A stretch of 64,000 bases of DNA from Actinobacillus equuli (lineage in GTDB: Bacteria > Pseudomonadota > Gammaproteobacteria > Enterobacterales > Pasteurellaceae): NCBI RefSeq assembly GCF_900636745.1, contig NZ_LR134310.1:1666501-1730500 (forward strand). Direction: 5' to 3'. A program made the translations under genes and the position numbers. Every line of letters starts with the position of its first letter. Position 1 is the stretch's first letter. Shown here piece after piece: positions 19,161-27,979 of this stretch. The notes beneath the pieces are model-generated. The model saw nothing but the letters and a program-made list of their open reading frames with translations. It had not been told where the DNA came from and did no database searches.

Positions 19161-21500
19161 ATGTCAGAGCTCAATACACAAATTAGCCAGATTATTGCCA
19201 CAGAACTCTCTGTTGGCTCACATCAAATCCTCGCTGCAATCAAATTACTCGATGAGGGTAATACCATTCCATTTATCGCACGTTATCGTAAAGAAGTCAC
19301 CGGCGGTTTAGACGACACTCAATTACGTCATTTTGAAACACGTTTAATTTATTTGCGTGAGTTGGACGATCGCCGTCAAACGATCCTTAAGTCAATTGAA
19401 GATCAAGGTAAATTGACAGATGAATTACGTGTCAAAATTGAAACGACTGAAAGTAAAACCGAATTAGAAGATCTTTATCTGCCTTATAAGCCGAAACGCC
19501 GTACTCGTGGGCAAATTGCGATTGAGGCGGGGCTTGAGCCGTTGGCAGATAGCTTATGGAATGATCCGAACCAATCACCGGAAGTGTTAGCTGAATCTTT
19601 TATTGATGCGGAAAAAGGTGTAGCGGATGTTAAATCTGCGTTAGACGGTGCGCGTTATATTCTGATGGAGCGTTTTTCAGAAGATGCCGAATTACTTGCA
19701 AAATTACGTCAATATTTAACCGCTTACGCAACGTTGGAATCAAAAGTGATTGAAGGCAAGGAAGAAGAAGGCGAAAAATTCCGCGATTATTTTGCGCATA
19801 GTGAGCCGTTTAAAACCGTACCTTCTCACCGTGCATTAGCGATGTTCCGAGGCAGGAACGAAGGCATATTATCGCTTTCGTTAAATGCGGATCCCGAAGC
19901 GGAAGAAGGTGTTCGAACAAGCCATTGCGAAGAAATTATTCGCCAGCATTTAGGTGTAATATTCAATCAACAACCGGCAGACAAATGGCGTGAGCAAGTG
20001 ATTGCTTGGACGTGGAAAATTAAAGCGGCACTTCATTTGGAAACCGAATTAATGGGCGCATTGCGTGAGAAAGCGGAAGAAGAAGCAATTGACGTATTTG
20101 CTCGCAATCTGTCTGCGTTATTAATGGCGGCGCCGGCAGGAGCAAAAAATACCATGGGCTTAGACCCGGGCTTACGAACCGGTGTGAAAGTGGCAGTGGT
20201 AGATAATACCGGTAAATTATTGGCGACCGACACCATTTATCCGCATACAACAGGCAAAGCGGCAGCGGAAGTTTCGCTGTATAAATTAATCAAGCAACAT
20301 AATGTTGAGCTGATTGCGATTGGTAACGGTACGGCTTCTCGTGAAACGGAACGTTTTGCGAAGGACGTATTAAAACAGATCAAAGAAAGCAAACCGGATA
20401 TGGTGATTCCGCAAACTGTGGTGGTCAGTGAGGCGGGGGCTTCGGTTTATTCCGCTTCCGAATTAGCGGCAAATGAATTCCCTGGGTTAGATGTTTCATT
20501 ACGTGGTGCGGTATCGATTGCTCGCCGTTTACAAGATCCGCTCGCGGAATTGGTAAAAATTGAACCGAAAGCGATTGGTGTTGGGCAGTATCAACACGAT
20601 GTTAACCAGTCACAACTGGCTCGCAAACTGGATGCAGTGGTTGAAGACTGTGTAAATGCGGTTGGGGTGGATCTTAATACCGCTTCTGCAGCGTTATTGG
20701 CTCGTGTTGCCGGTATGAGCAAAACATTAGCGCAAAATATCGTGGCGTTTCGTGATGAAAACGGACGTTTTAACGCACGTTCCGACCTGAAAAAAGTGCC
20801 TCGTTTAGGGCCGAAAGCCTTTGAACAGTGTGCCGGTTTTATGCGAATTATCGGCGGTAAGAATGCGTTAGATGCTTCGAGCGTGCATCCGGAGGCTTAT
20901 CCGGTGGTGGAAAAAATTCTCCAAGCAACCGATTCAACCCTTGCGGAATTAATGGGCAATGCGACTCGTATTCACCAACTGAATGCAAAAGACTTTGTGG
21001 ACGAACAATTCGGTTTACCGACTGTAAACGATATTTTCAAAGAGTTGGAAAAACCGGGACGCGATCCACGTGGTGAATTTAAAACCGCAACCTTTATGGA
21101 CGGCGTAGAAGATATTAAGGATCTGAAAGTCGGAATGATCTTAGAGGGGACGGTAACCAATGTAGCGAATTTCGGTGCTTTTGTGGATATTGGCGTACAC
21201 CAAGACGGTTTGGTACATATTTCAATGTTATCGAACAGCTTTGTGGAAGATCCGCATAAAGTAGTGAAAGTTGGCGATTTAGTGAACGTGAAAGTGTTAG
21301 AAGTGGATGTACAGCGTAAACGTATTGCGCTCACTATGCGTTTAGAAGATAAGCCGACCGACAAACCGGCAAACGGTCGAAATCCGCAAGAAAATCGCAA
21401 AAATACTGAAAAATCCGACCGCTTCTCTGGCAATAAATCACAACGTAATCAGTTCGCCAACAATGCGTTTGCCGATGCGTTAAAAGGTTGGAAGAAGTAA
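19161..21500 (+). CDS. Tex, S1-domain RNA-binding transcription accessory protein
   Basis: A 779-residue Tex protein of the bacterial Spt6-like family, involved in transcription and stress-related gene expression. Order of domains: N-terminal helical Tex domain, YqgF/RNase H-like fold from about residue 330 ([15 protein letters not shown]), helix-hairpin-helix repeats near 490-570, and an S1 domain near 650-720 ([14 protein letters not shown]). The tail is asparagine- and lysine-rich. A TTAGGAAAACGC ribosome binding site precedes the ATG. The gene is well conserved; tex is the commonly used name. Confidence 0.95.
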   Translation: MSELNTQISQIIATELSVGSHQILAAIKLLDEGNTIPFIARYRKEVTGGLDDTQLRHFETRLIYLRELDDRRQTILKSIEDQGKLTDELRVKIETTESKTELEDLYLPYKPKRRTRGQIAIEAGLEPLADSLWNDPNQSPEVLAESFIDAEKGVADVKSALDGARYILMERFSEDAELLAKLRQYLTAYATLESKVIEGKEEEGEKFRDYFAHSEPFKTVPSHRALAMFRGRNEGILSLSLNADPEAEEGVRTSHCEEIIRQHLGVIFNQQPADKWREQVIAWTWKIKAALHLETELMGALREKAEEEAIDVFARNLSALLMAAPAGAKNTMGLDPGLRTGVKVAVVDNTGKLLATDTIYPHTTGKAAAEVSLYKLIKQHNVELIAIGNGTASRETERFAKDVLKQIKESKPDMVIPQTVVVSEAGASVYSASELAANEFPGLDVSLRGAVSIARRLQDPLAELVKIEPKAIGVGQYQHDVNQSQLARKLDAVVEDCVNAVGVDLNTASAALLARVAGMSKTLAQNIVAFRDENGRFNARSDLKKVPRLGPKAFEQCAGFMRIIGGKNALDASSVHPEAYPVVEKILQATDSTLAELMGNATRIHQLNAKDFVDEQFGLPTVNDIFKELEKPGRDPRGEFKTATFMDGVEDIKDLKVGMILEGTVTNVANFGAFVDIGVHQDGLVHISMLSNSFVEDPHKVVKVGDLVNVKVLEVDVQRKRIALTMRLEDKPTDKPANGRNPQENRKNTEKSDRFSGNKSQRNQFANNAFADALKGWKK

Positions 21501-21544
21501 TTCCCTCTCTCTGCTTGTTTTCGCTAAACGCTGCAACAAGCTGT

Positions 21545-21568
21545 CTCTCTCCCACAAGGGGGAGAGAG
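21545..21568. repeat. Hairpin of C/T and G/A runs after tex
   Basis: CTCTCTCCC and GGGAGAGAG form a 9-bp stem about 45 bases after the tex stop. No T run follows, so it may be a small repeat or a weak terminator. Confidence 0.45.
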
Positions 21569-21587
21569 TAAAATATAGCTTAAATAA

Positions 21588-21648
21588 AACCACGGAACAC
21601 ACCGATTACACTGAATAAATTTCCGAGTGGTCTGCGTGTTCCGTGGTT
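21588..21648. repeat. Dispersed palindrome, copy 1
   Basis: AACCACGGAACAC and GTGTTCCGTGGTT flank about 35 bases containing GATTACAC; the 13-bp ends are perfectly paired. The same element recurs at 27884 and 30154. It lies between the converging tex and ndh genes. Confidence 0.85.
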
Positions 21649-21690
21649 AGTTTTTGCAAAATTTTGCGGAAATATGACCGCTTGTTTTGC

Positions 21691-22977
21691 TTAGTGTAAC
21701 TTCATTGACGGTCTTAGGAAGCGGTTAATTTGACCGACTAATAAAATCAGACCGGTTTTTACCCAGCCGTGTAAAGCAACTTGGTGCATACGGTATAACG
21801 AGAGGTAAGCAAGGCGTGCGATTTTACCTTCGATAAACATATCGCCGCTCATTAAGTTACCCATTAAGTTACCGACCGTACCGAAGTGAGAGAATGAAAG
21901 TAGAGAGCCTTTATCATTGAATTTAAACGGTTTTTGTTCTTTACCTTCAAGTGCCGCCACAATGTTTTTACCGCATTGTGTTGCCATTTGGTGCGCTGCC
22001 TGCGCACGTGGCGGAATTGCTTTACCATCTTGGATTAATGAGGCGCAGTCACCGATGACATATACCGAGTCATCTACCGTTGTTTGTAAGGTATCTTTGA
22101 TTTCAATTTGGTTTAGACGGTTAGTTTCAAAGCCGAATTCTTTTACAAAATCAGGCGCTTTAACACCGGCAGCCCAAACCATTAGGTTAGCTTCAATTTT
22201 GTCACCGTCTTTGGTGATTAAGCCGTCTTCTACCGCTTCAGTAATCATGGTATTTAAGCGAACGTCTACACCAGCTTTGCGTAATTCAGCGAGGGCTGAA
22301 GCCGATACTTTTTCGGTTAATGCAGGAATTAAGCGTGAACCAGCTTCAACTAAGGTGACTTTTAGGCTCGCTCGATTCAATTTACCAAAACCGTATGAGT
22401 TTAAGTGTTTTACCGCATTATAAAGTTCTGCAGAAAGTTCAATACCGGTTGCACCGCCACCTACGATCGCAATTTTTACATCTTGATCTTCACTGTGAGA
22501 GAACTGTAGGAATAATTCCATCATACGTTTTTGGAATTGTTTTGCCTGTTCCGAACCGTCTAAGAAAATACAGTTTTCCGCCACACCTTTAGTATTGAAA
22601 TCGTTCGATTTACTGCCGATTGCAATCACTAATTTATCGTAAGCGATATGGCGCTCTTCTACTAACAGCTGATTTTGTTCGTTATAAATCGGCGCAAGCG
22701 TTACTTCTTTTTTATCACGACTTACTGCAGTGAGTGTGCCTTGTTGGAACTCAAAACCGTGATTTTTAGCGTGTGCACGATAGCTGAGCGCATCGGTGCC
22801 TTCATCTAAAGAACCGGTTGCCACTTCGTGTAGCAGTGGTTTCCAGAGGTGAGTTGTATTGCGATCGATAAGAATAACTTTTGCTTTATTCTTACGGCCT
22901 AATTTATTGCCGAGGTAGGTAGCAAGCTCTAAACCGCCAGCACCGCCACCGACAACAACGATAGTTTCCATTGTCAT
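21691..22977 (-). CDS. ndh: Ndh, type II NADH:quinone dehydrogenase
   Basis: A non-proton-pumping NADH dehydrogenase that passes electrons from NADH to quinone at the cytoplasmic face of the inner membrane. The 428-residue flavoprotein has the FAD-binding start [17 protein letters not shown] and a second dinucleotide fold [14 protein letters not shown], and tracks E. coli Ndh closely through its amphipathic C-terminal end. The ATG at 22977 has GGAG six to seven bases upstream; a start at 22989 is less likely. Confidence 0.96.
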   Translation of the reverse strand: MTMETIVVVGGGAGGLELATYLGNKLGRKNKAKVILIDRNTTHLWKPLLHEVATGSLDEGTDALSYRAHAKNHGFEFQQGTLTAVSRDKKEVTLAPIYNEQNQLLVEERHIAYDKLVIAIGSKSNDFNTKGVAENCIFLDGSEQAKQFQKRMMELFLQFSHSEDQDVKIAIVGGGATGIELSAELYNAVKHLNSYGFGKLNRASLKVTLVEAGSRLIPALTEKVSASALAELRKAGVDVRLNTMITEAVEDGLITKDGDKIEANLMVWAAGVKAPDFVKEFGFETNRLNQIEIKDTLQTTVDDSVYVIGDCASLIQDGKAIPPRAQAAHQMATQCGKNIVAALEGKEQKPFKFNDKGSLLSFSHFGTVGNLMGNLMSGDMFIEGKIARLAYLSLYRMHQVALHGWVKTGLILLVGQINRFLRPSMKLH

Positions 22978-23082
22978 AAAATACTCCAAATGATAATAAA
23001 TTGATAAAAGTCAAAAAATTGCGTTAATTTTAGGCGCTTATAGAATAATGTCTAGTACCTTTTAACGTTATTTTAACGCTTG

Positions 23083-23601
23083 TTACAAATTGTCTTTGGA
23101 AGTGAGGATTTGTTTACACTGCTTACAGAGGTAACGGCGACCATCTCGTACGATGGCATTATGACGACGTAAAGAAAGTAGATGCGTTTGACAGCCGCAT
23201 TGATAGGCAAATTGTTTGCCGACGACATTTTGCGTATCAAAACAATGGTAGGTTTCCGCCGGCACACCGAAAACTTGTTCCATCATCATTTTCCATTCTT
23301 TACCGTGTGGTTGGACTCGCCCGAATTGTTGATAAACCAAAGCGTGAGCAAGTTCATGCGGTACAACTTGCTGAATAAAGGATTGCCCGTTTTCCGCCAA
23401 TAAAACAGGATTGAAGCGAATTTCATTACGTTGCAGATAAGCAACACCGGCTTTTACACCACGCACGGCATAACTGACCGTCGGTGGTGTAAAAGTTTTA
23501 TTGAAGTGAGTATTGGCTTGCTCCAAATTGCGTTTTAGCTGACGCTGAACCTGCATTTTGAGCTGACGCATGAGAGCAGTATTTGAGACTGATTCCGTCA
23601 T
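23083..23601 (-). CDS. sprT: SprT-family zinc metalloprotease-like protein
   Basis: A 172-residue SprT-like protein with the zinc-binding motif HELAH at residues 82-86 and a C-terminal zinc ribbon (CGC near 135 and CKQC near 160). The eukaryotic relative Spartan cleaves DNA-protein crosslinks; the bacterial role is poorly known. Its start codon abuts the stop codon of the upstream ribonuclease gene, so the two form an operon. Confidence 0.9.
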   Translation of the reverse strand: MTESVSNTALMRQLKMQVQRQLKRNLEQANTHFNKTFTPPTVSYAVRGVKAGVAYLQRNEIRFNPVLLAENGQSFIQQVVPHELAHALVYQQFGRVQPHGKEWKMMMEQVFGVPAETYHCFDTQNVVGKQFAYQCGCQTHLLSLRRHNAIVRDGRRYLCKQCKQILTSKDNL

Positions 23602-24372
23602 TTATTTCGGGCAGTCCACTGGTTGCCATTTTTTATCGTAGCAAACGTAGAGTTCGGTCTTGCTTGCGCCTAAATAAACGCCGCGTAGCTGCGGATTATG
23701 TTTACGCATCCATTGGAATAAATCATTTCGGCGTAGATTTTTTGCCGGTAGTTTCAGGCTGTAAAACAACTCTTTTTGTTTTGCAAAATAGCTTTCCGCA
23801 CTATCGAAAGCGCAGCTGCCGTGTTTTTCCCATTCGCCTTGTAATAATGCAGCACCCGGTGATTCCGGTAGATATTGCTCAATAATTTTCGCTGACACTT
23901 CCGGTAAATCGCCTTGGCAATAGCGAGGATGTTGATCAACCGAACGAGCCTTAGCATTTTGTGGCCATAAACCGTGAATAACCCAGCCGAAGTTTTGACC
24001 GCCAGCGCACTGATAAGCTAAACGTTGCGGCACATCACCTTGGTTTTTATTGCGTTGTGATTCACAAAAAGCCGGTGACCAAGAAAGTGCCAACATATAG
24101 TAATCAACCGGTGCGTGCTTGTTTTGCCCGATTTTATCTTCATACATTTTGGAATCATAATTCATCGAAAGTGCCGCTTGAGTCGCTGAAGCGGATTGTG
24201 CCTGCGGTGCTTTTGCAATCGGCGTATCGTTTTCCGTCGCATAGTCGTTTTGTTGCTGCTGCGGCAGTGGTTGTTTAACCGGTTCTGACTTATTACTTTG
24301 ATTACCGAAAAAATAAGAGATTGCCGCAATAATCAGTAATACGGCTAATTTTATAAGTTGCTTTTGGTTCAT
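23602..24372 (-). CDS. T2-family ribonuclease (ribonuclease I-like), probably membrane-anchored
   Basis: A 256-residue RNase T2-family enzyme that would cut RNA without base specificity. Both active-site blocks are intact: CAS1 VIHGLWPQ with His133, and CAS2 GEWEKHGSC with Glu180 and His184. The N-terminus (LIKLAVLLIIAAISYFFG) is a hydrophobic helix without an obvious signal-peptidase site and is followed by a Pro/Gln-rich linker to about residue 85. This suggests a periplasmic enzyme held to the inner membrane, unlike secreted E. coli RNase I. Confidence 0.88.
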   Translation of the reverse strand: MNQKQLIKLAVLLIIAAISYFFGNQSNKSEPVKQPLPQQQQNDYATENDTPIAKAPQAQSASATQAALSMNYDSKMYEDKIGQNKHAPVDYYMLALSWSPAFCESQRNKNQGDVPQRLAYQCAGGQNFGWVIHGLWPQNAKARSVDQHPRYCQGDLPEVSAKIIEQYLPESPGAALLQGEWEKHGSCAFDSAESYFAKQKELFYSLKLPAKNLRRNDLFQWMRKHNPQLRGVYLGASKTELYVCYDKKWQPVDCPK

Positions 24373-24442
24373 ATTTAATGGGGTTGGATCACTAGAAAGG
24401 GCGCTACTATAAACAAAAAAGAGAAGTGAGGGAAGAAAAAAT

Positions 24443-24484
24443 AAGCGGTTAAATTTGTAAAAAAATTTGCAAATTTAACCGCTT
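24443..24484 (-). terminator. Uptake-signal hairpin after sppA
   Basis: AAGCGGTTAAATTTG and CAAATTTAACCGCTT form a perfect 15-bp stem just past the sppA stop on the minus strand. Confidence 0.7.
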
Positions 24485-24492
24485 GTAACAAG

Positions 24493-26340
24493 CTATTTTA
24501 TCGTGCCGCAGCTGAGGCAATATAAATAGGCGTGTTTAGGATCGTTAAACTGTTGCAGTAATTCGAGCGATTGTTGGGCTTGAGTTGCTACAGGTAATCC
24601 TAATAATGAGCCGAGTTGTAATTTCAGGTTAGAGCCTTTTAGGAATGAACTTAACAAGCTATCATCGCTGTCAATAAACCATTGCGCTCTAAAGTGTTCG
24701 ATTGCGGCTTCGCCTTTCGCTTTACGTTGTTGATTGACTAATTCGGTGATAACGTCATAAGCGGTGTCAAAATCACCTAATTCATCCACTAAGCCGTGTT
24801 TTAACGCATCTTCACCCGACCAAACTTGTCCTTGTGCAATTTTATCCACCGCTGGTTTAGACATATTACGTCCACGGCTAACCAGTTCTAGGAATCGGTC
24901 GTAGCCGTTTTCAATGCTGATTTGAATCACTTCCGCTTGTTCTTTCGGCAACGTTTTTAACGGGCTGGAAGAGGCAAATGGTGAAAGTGAAATACCGTCT
25001 TCCGTTACACCTAAATTTTTAGCGGTTTTTTCAAAGCTGGTTGCTAAGCCGAAAATCCCGATAGAACCGGTAATGGTAGTCGGGCTGGCGATAATTTTAT
25101 CGCTGGTCGCCGAAATCCAATAACCGCCTGAAGCCGCCATACCGCCCATTGATGTCACAACCGGTTTACCGGCAAGTTGAATCGCTTCTAATTCTTGGCG
25201 AATAATTTCCGAAGCCATTGCGCTGCCGCCGGGGCTATTTACTCGTAAAATAACGCCTCTCACATTTTTGTCTTCACGTGCTTTGCGTAATTGTTTGACA
25301 ATGGTGTCGCTGCCCGCTGAATTTTGAGAGCTTTTGCCACTTACGATTTGACCTTCTACGTTAATCACTGCAATTTTGTTTTCGGCTTTAACATTAAAAC
25401 GATCTGTAAGTCCGTGTGCATAATCAAAATAATCAATATGCTTGTAGTTACCTTCTTTATCTTCTCCGAATTGTTGAATTAAAGCGGTTTGAATTTGACT
25501 TGGTGTGGTAACTTCCGTAATCAATTTTTGATTTAGTGCATATTGCGCATCATCGCCTTTTAATGCTTTATATTTTTCGATATAAGTTTGGCTGTCCGGT
25601 AGAACTTGTTCCGGCTGAATTTGGCGATTGCGCGCAATGTCTTGGCGGATATTATTCCAAATTGATGTGAGCCATGTTTGTGCGTTTTGTTTTGCTTCCG
25701 GTGACATATCATCACGAATAAACGGCTCTACAGCCGATTTGTAAGTACCGACACGGAAAATATGTGGTACGGCTTCGATTTTATCGAGCAAGGCTTTGAA
25801 ATAGATATTGCTATAGCTAAGTGCATGAATATCAACAAAACCGGCTTTATTCAGGTAAATCTTATCGGCAAAGCTTGCCAAATAATATTGTGCTTGGCTG
25901 TATTGTTCGCCAATAGCGATAACCGGTTTGCCGGATTGTTTAAAATAGCTGATTTGTGCACCGATAAATTGTAATGATGCAATGTCCCCACCTTGGAAAT
26001 AACCTAAATCAAGCACCAAGCCGGTAATACGCTCATCTTTCATGGCTTTATTGATACTGCGTGCAACATCAAAAGTTGAAATTTTTATCGGCTCATTATT
26101 GCCTAACTCGTTTTGAATTAAGCGATGTAAATCACCGTATTCGTCATGATTATCAGCTAAGTAACCGTCTAAATTGAGTTGTAATGCCCCTTTTTCGAAA
26201 AAAGGTTGTTGATTTTGATGTTTTGATTCTTGTTGTAATAATGTGGTAAGTGCAAAACAAATCAGTACGAAAATAATAAAGAATAGGCTTAAGACAAGTT
26301 CTCGAATACAACGGAAAATCTGATAAAGCCCTTTCAACAT
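24493..26340 (-). CDS. sppA: SppA, signal peptide peptidase (protease IV)
   Basis: An inner-membrane serine protease that digests cleaved signal peptides. The protein is 615-618 residues, like the 618-residue E. coli enzyme, with an N-terminal membrane helix (about residues 18-38) and tandem domains. The Ser/Lys dyad is present: Lys204 in GTYKSAVEP and Ser407 in MAASGGYW (counted from the outer ATG at 26349). Two ATGs lie three codons apart; the inner one, MLKGLYQIF, is chosen here but either could be used. Confidence 0.93.
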   Translation of the reverse strand: MLKGLYQIFRCIRELVLSLFFIIFVLICFALTTLLQQESKHQNQQPFFEKGALQLNLDGYLADNHDEYGDLHRLIQNELGNNEPIKISTFDVARSINKAMKDERITGLVLDLGYFQGGDIASLQFIGAQISYFKQSGKPVIAIGEQYSQAQYYLASFADKIYLNKAGFVDIHALSYSNIYFKALLDKIEAVPHIFRVGTYKSAVEPFIRDDMSPEAKQNAQTWLTSIWNNIRQDIARNRQIQPEQVLPDSQTYIEKYKALKGDDAQYALNQKLITEVTTPSQIQTALIQQFGEDKEGNYKHIDYFDYAHGLTDRFNVKAENKIAVINVEGQIVSGKSSQNSAGSDTIVKQLRKAREDKNVRGVILRVNSPGGSAMASEIIRQELEAIQLAGKPVVTSMGGMAASGGYWISATSDKIIASPTTITGSIGIFGLATSFEKTAKNLGVTEDGISLSPFASSSPLKTLPKEQAEVIQISIENGYDRFLELVSRGRNMSKPAVDKIAQGQVWSGEDALKHGLVDELGDFDTAYDVITELVNQQRKAKGEAAIEHFRAQWFIDSDDSLLSSFLKGSNLKLQLGSLLGLPVATQAQQSLELLQQFNDPKHAYLYCLSCGTIK

Positions 26341-26460
26341 TTTTAACATAGTAGTCCTAATGAGTGTAAGTATTTTGTGGGATAAGCTACCATAAAAACG
26401 GCTTAGAATTAATAAAATATGTTATTCTTAAGCCAATTTTTACATAAAGTACAGCAGACT

Positions 26461-27024
26461 ATGGAAATTTTAGATTTATTACATCGCCGTCGTTCAAATA
26501 AAAAATTTGGTGAAATTGTGCCCTCAGAGGAGCAAGTGGAAAATATGATTAAAGCCGCATTGCGTGCGCCGGATCACGGCAAAATGAAGCCTTATCACTT
26601 TGTGGTGATCGAAAAAAGCGGAATGCCGAAATTACGCGAATGTTTAGCCGCTGCCGCAGTGGAATTTGATATGGATGAAAAAAATGCGGCTAAGGCGGAT
26701 AAACTTTCCAGCCAAGCACCAATGGTGATCGGCATTGTGGCAAAAATTGATCATGAATCGCCGAAAGTACCGGCGTGGGAACAAATTGTGACAGCCGGTT
26801 GTGCAACTTATGCAATGCAATTAGCTGCGAATGCTCAAGGTTTTGAAACGGTTTGGATCAGCAAAAAATGGGTAGAAGGATCACTATTGCGTGAAACATT
26901 CGGTTGCCGTGCCGGTGATAAAGTGATCGGTTTATTGTTAGTCGGATCACCGAAAGAAGATGATGGTATTTCGTTAGCCAGAGAAGCGGAAGCTACCGAA
27001 GGTTTTGTGAGTGTGATTCGTTAA
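26461..27024 (+). CDS. YdjA-type nitroreductase-family flavoprotein
   Basis: A 187-residue FMN-dependent nitroreductase-fold protein of the small YdjA subgroup. RRRSNKKF near the N-terminus and RAPDHGKMKPYHF are the typical FMN-binding segments. The physiological substrate is unknown. The frame is open from 26419, but the start MEILDLLHRR is the family N-terminus. It diverges from sppA with about 120 bases between the two starts. Confidence 0.88.
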   Translation: MEILDLLHRRRSNKKFGEIVPSEEQVENMIKAALRAPDHGKMKPYHFVVIEKSGMPKLRECLAAAAVEFDMDEKNAAKADKLSSQAPMVIGIVAKIDHESPKVPAWEQIVTAGCATYAMQLAANAQGFETVWISKKWVEGSLLRETFGCRAGDKVIGLLLVGSPKEDDGISLAREAEATEGFVSVIR

Positions 27025-27050
27025 CGATTGTAGAAAGTATCGAGGAAAGT

Positions 27051-27872
27051 ATGAAAACGATTCTAATCACCGGCTGTTCTTCCGGTATCGGTTATGCCAC
27101 CGCTAAATTATTGAAAGACAGCGGCTGGCGAGTGATTGCCAGTTGCAGAAAACAGGCGGATATTGACCGCTTGCGAGCGGAAGGTTTCGAATGTATTCAG
27201 CTTGATGTGCAAGATTCGGCACAAATTGCCCAAGCCTTTGAATATATAAAAGCGAACGGCGGCTTAGATGCGGTCTTTTGCAATGCAGGGCAAGGGCAAC
27301 CGGGCTGTGTGGAAGATTTGCCGCGTGAAGCATTACGTGAGTTATTTGAAATCAATGTGTTTGGTGTATGGGAAGTGATGAATCATGCACTTAAAATTTT
27401 TCGCGCCCAGAATCACGGACGTATTTTACTCACCAGCAGTATTTTAGGCTTTGCCGCAATGCACTTTCGAGGTGCTTATAATGCCTCTAAATTTGCGGTA
27501 GAGGGAATGGCGGATACGTTACGTCACGAATTACACGGCTCGAATATTTATGTCAGCTTGATTGAGCCGGGCCCGATTTTAAGTGATTTTCGCTCAAATT
27601 CTTTGGATAAACTCACCAAATATATTGATGTGGAACATACCGCTAAAACAGCATTTAGCCAAAAGCAATATCAGCGATTGGCAACTAAAAAGAATGATAA
27701 CCCGTTTGCCAAACCGGCATCAGCAGTGGCGGAAGCCTGTCTGAAAGCCTTAACCGATCAAAAACCGAAAGCTCGCTATCAAGTCACATTCCCAACTAAA
27801 CTGTTCTGGTGGCTAAGACGTATTTTACCGACTACATGGTTTGATTTTGTGTGCCGTAAGTCCGGTGGCTAG
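27051..27872 (+). CDS. Short-chain dehydrogenase/reductase
   Basis: A 273-residue classical SDR oxidoreductase. The nucleotide-binding glycine motif TGCSSGIG is at residues 7-14, NAGQ follows at about 77, and the catalytic Ser and YNASK are at about 131-150. It resembles E. coli YbbO-type enzymes; the substrate is unknown. It lies 26 bases after the nitroreductase with a GAGGAAAGT ribosome binding site, so the two probably form an operon. Confidence 0.88.
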   Translation: MKTILITGCSSGIGYATAKLLKDSGWRVIASCRKQADIDRLRAEGFECIQLDVQDSAQIAQAFEYIKANGGLDAVFCNAGQGQPGCVEDLPREALRELFEINVFGVWEVMNHALKIFRAQNHGRILLTSSILGFAAMHFRGAYNASKFAVEGMADTLRHELHGSNIYVSLIEPGPILSDFRSNSLDKLTKYIDVEHTAKTAFSQKQYQRLATKKNDNPFAKPASAVAEACLKALTDQKPKARYQVTFPTKLFWWLRRILPTTWFDFVCRKSGG

Positions 27873-27883
27873 TAGCATAATAA

Positions 27884-27946
27884 AACCACGGAATACACGG
27901 ATTACACAGAATAATGTTTCCGTGTTGATCCGTGTATTCCGTGGTT
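27884..27946. repeat. Dispersed palindrome, copy 2
   Basis: AACCACGGAATACACGGAT and ATCCGTGTATTCCGTGGTT pair perfectly over 19 bp around a loop holding TACACAGAATAATG. It sits between the converging SDR and copA genes and could act on both transcripts. Confidence 0.9.
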
Positions 27947-27979
27947 AATTTTTTTAGAATTTGACCGCTTGTTTATAAG

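Noticed and set aside
20972-21433. A 153-codon minus-strand frame inside tex
   Set aside because: Shadow frame opposite the S1 domain.
21917-22423. A 168-codon plus-strand frame inside ndh
   Set aside because: Antisense shadow of a clear enzyme gene.
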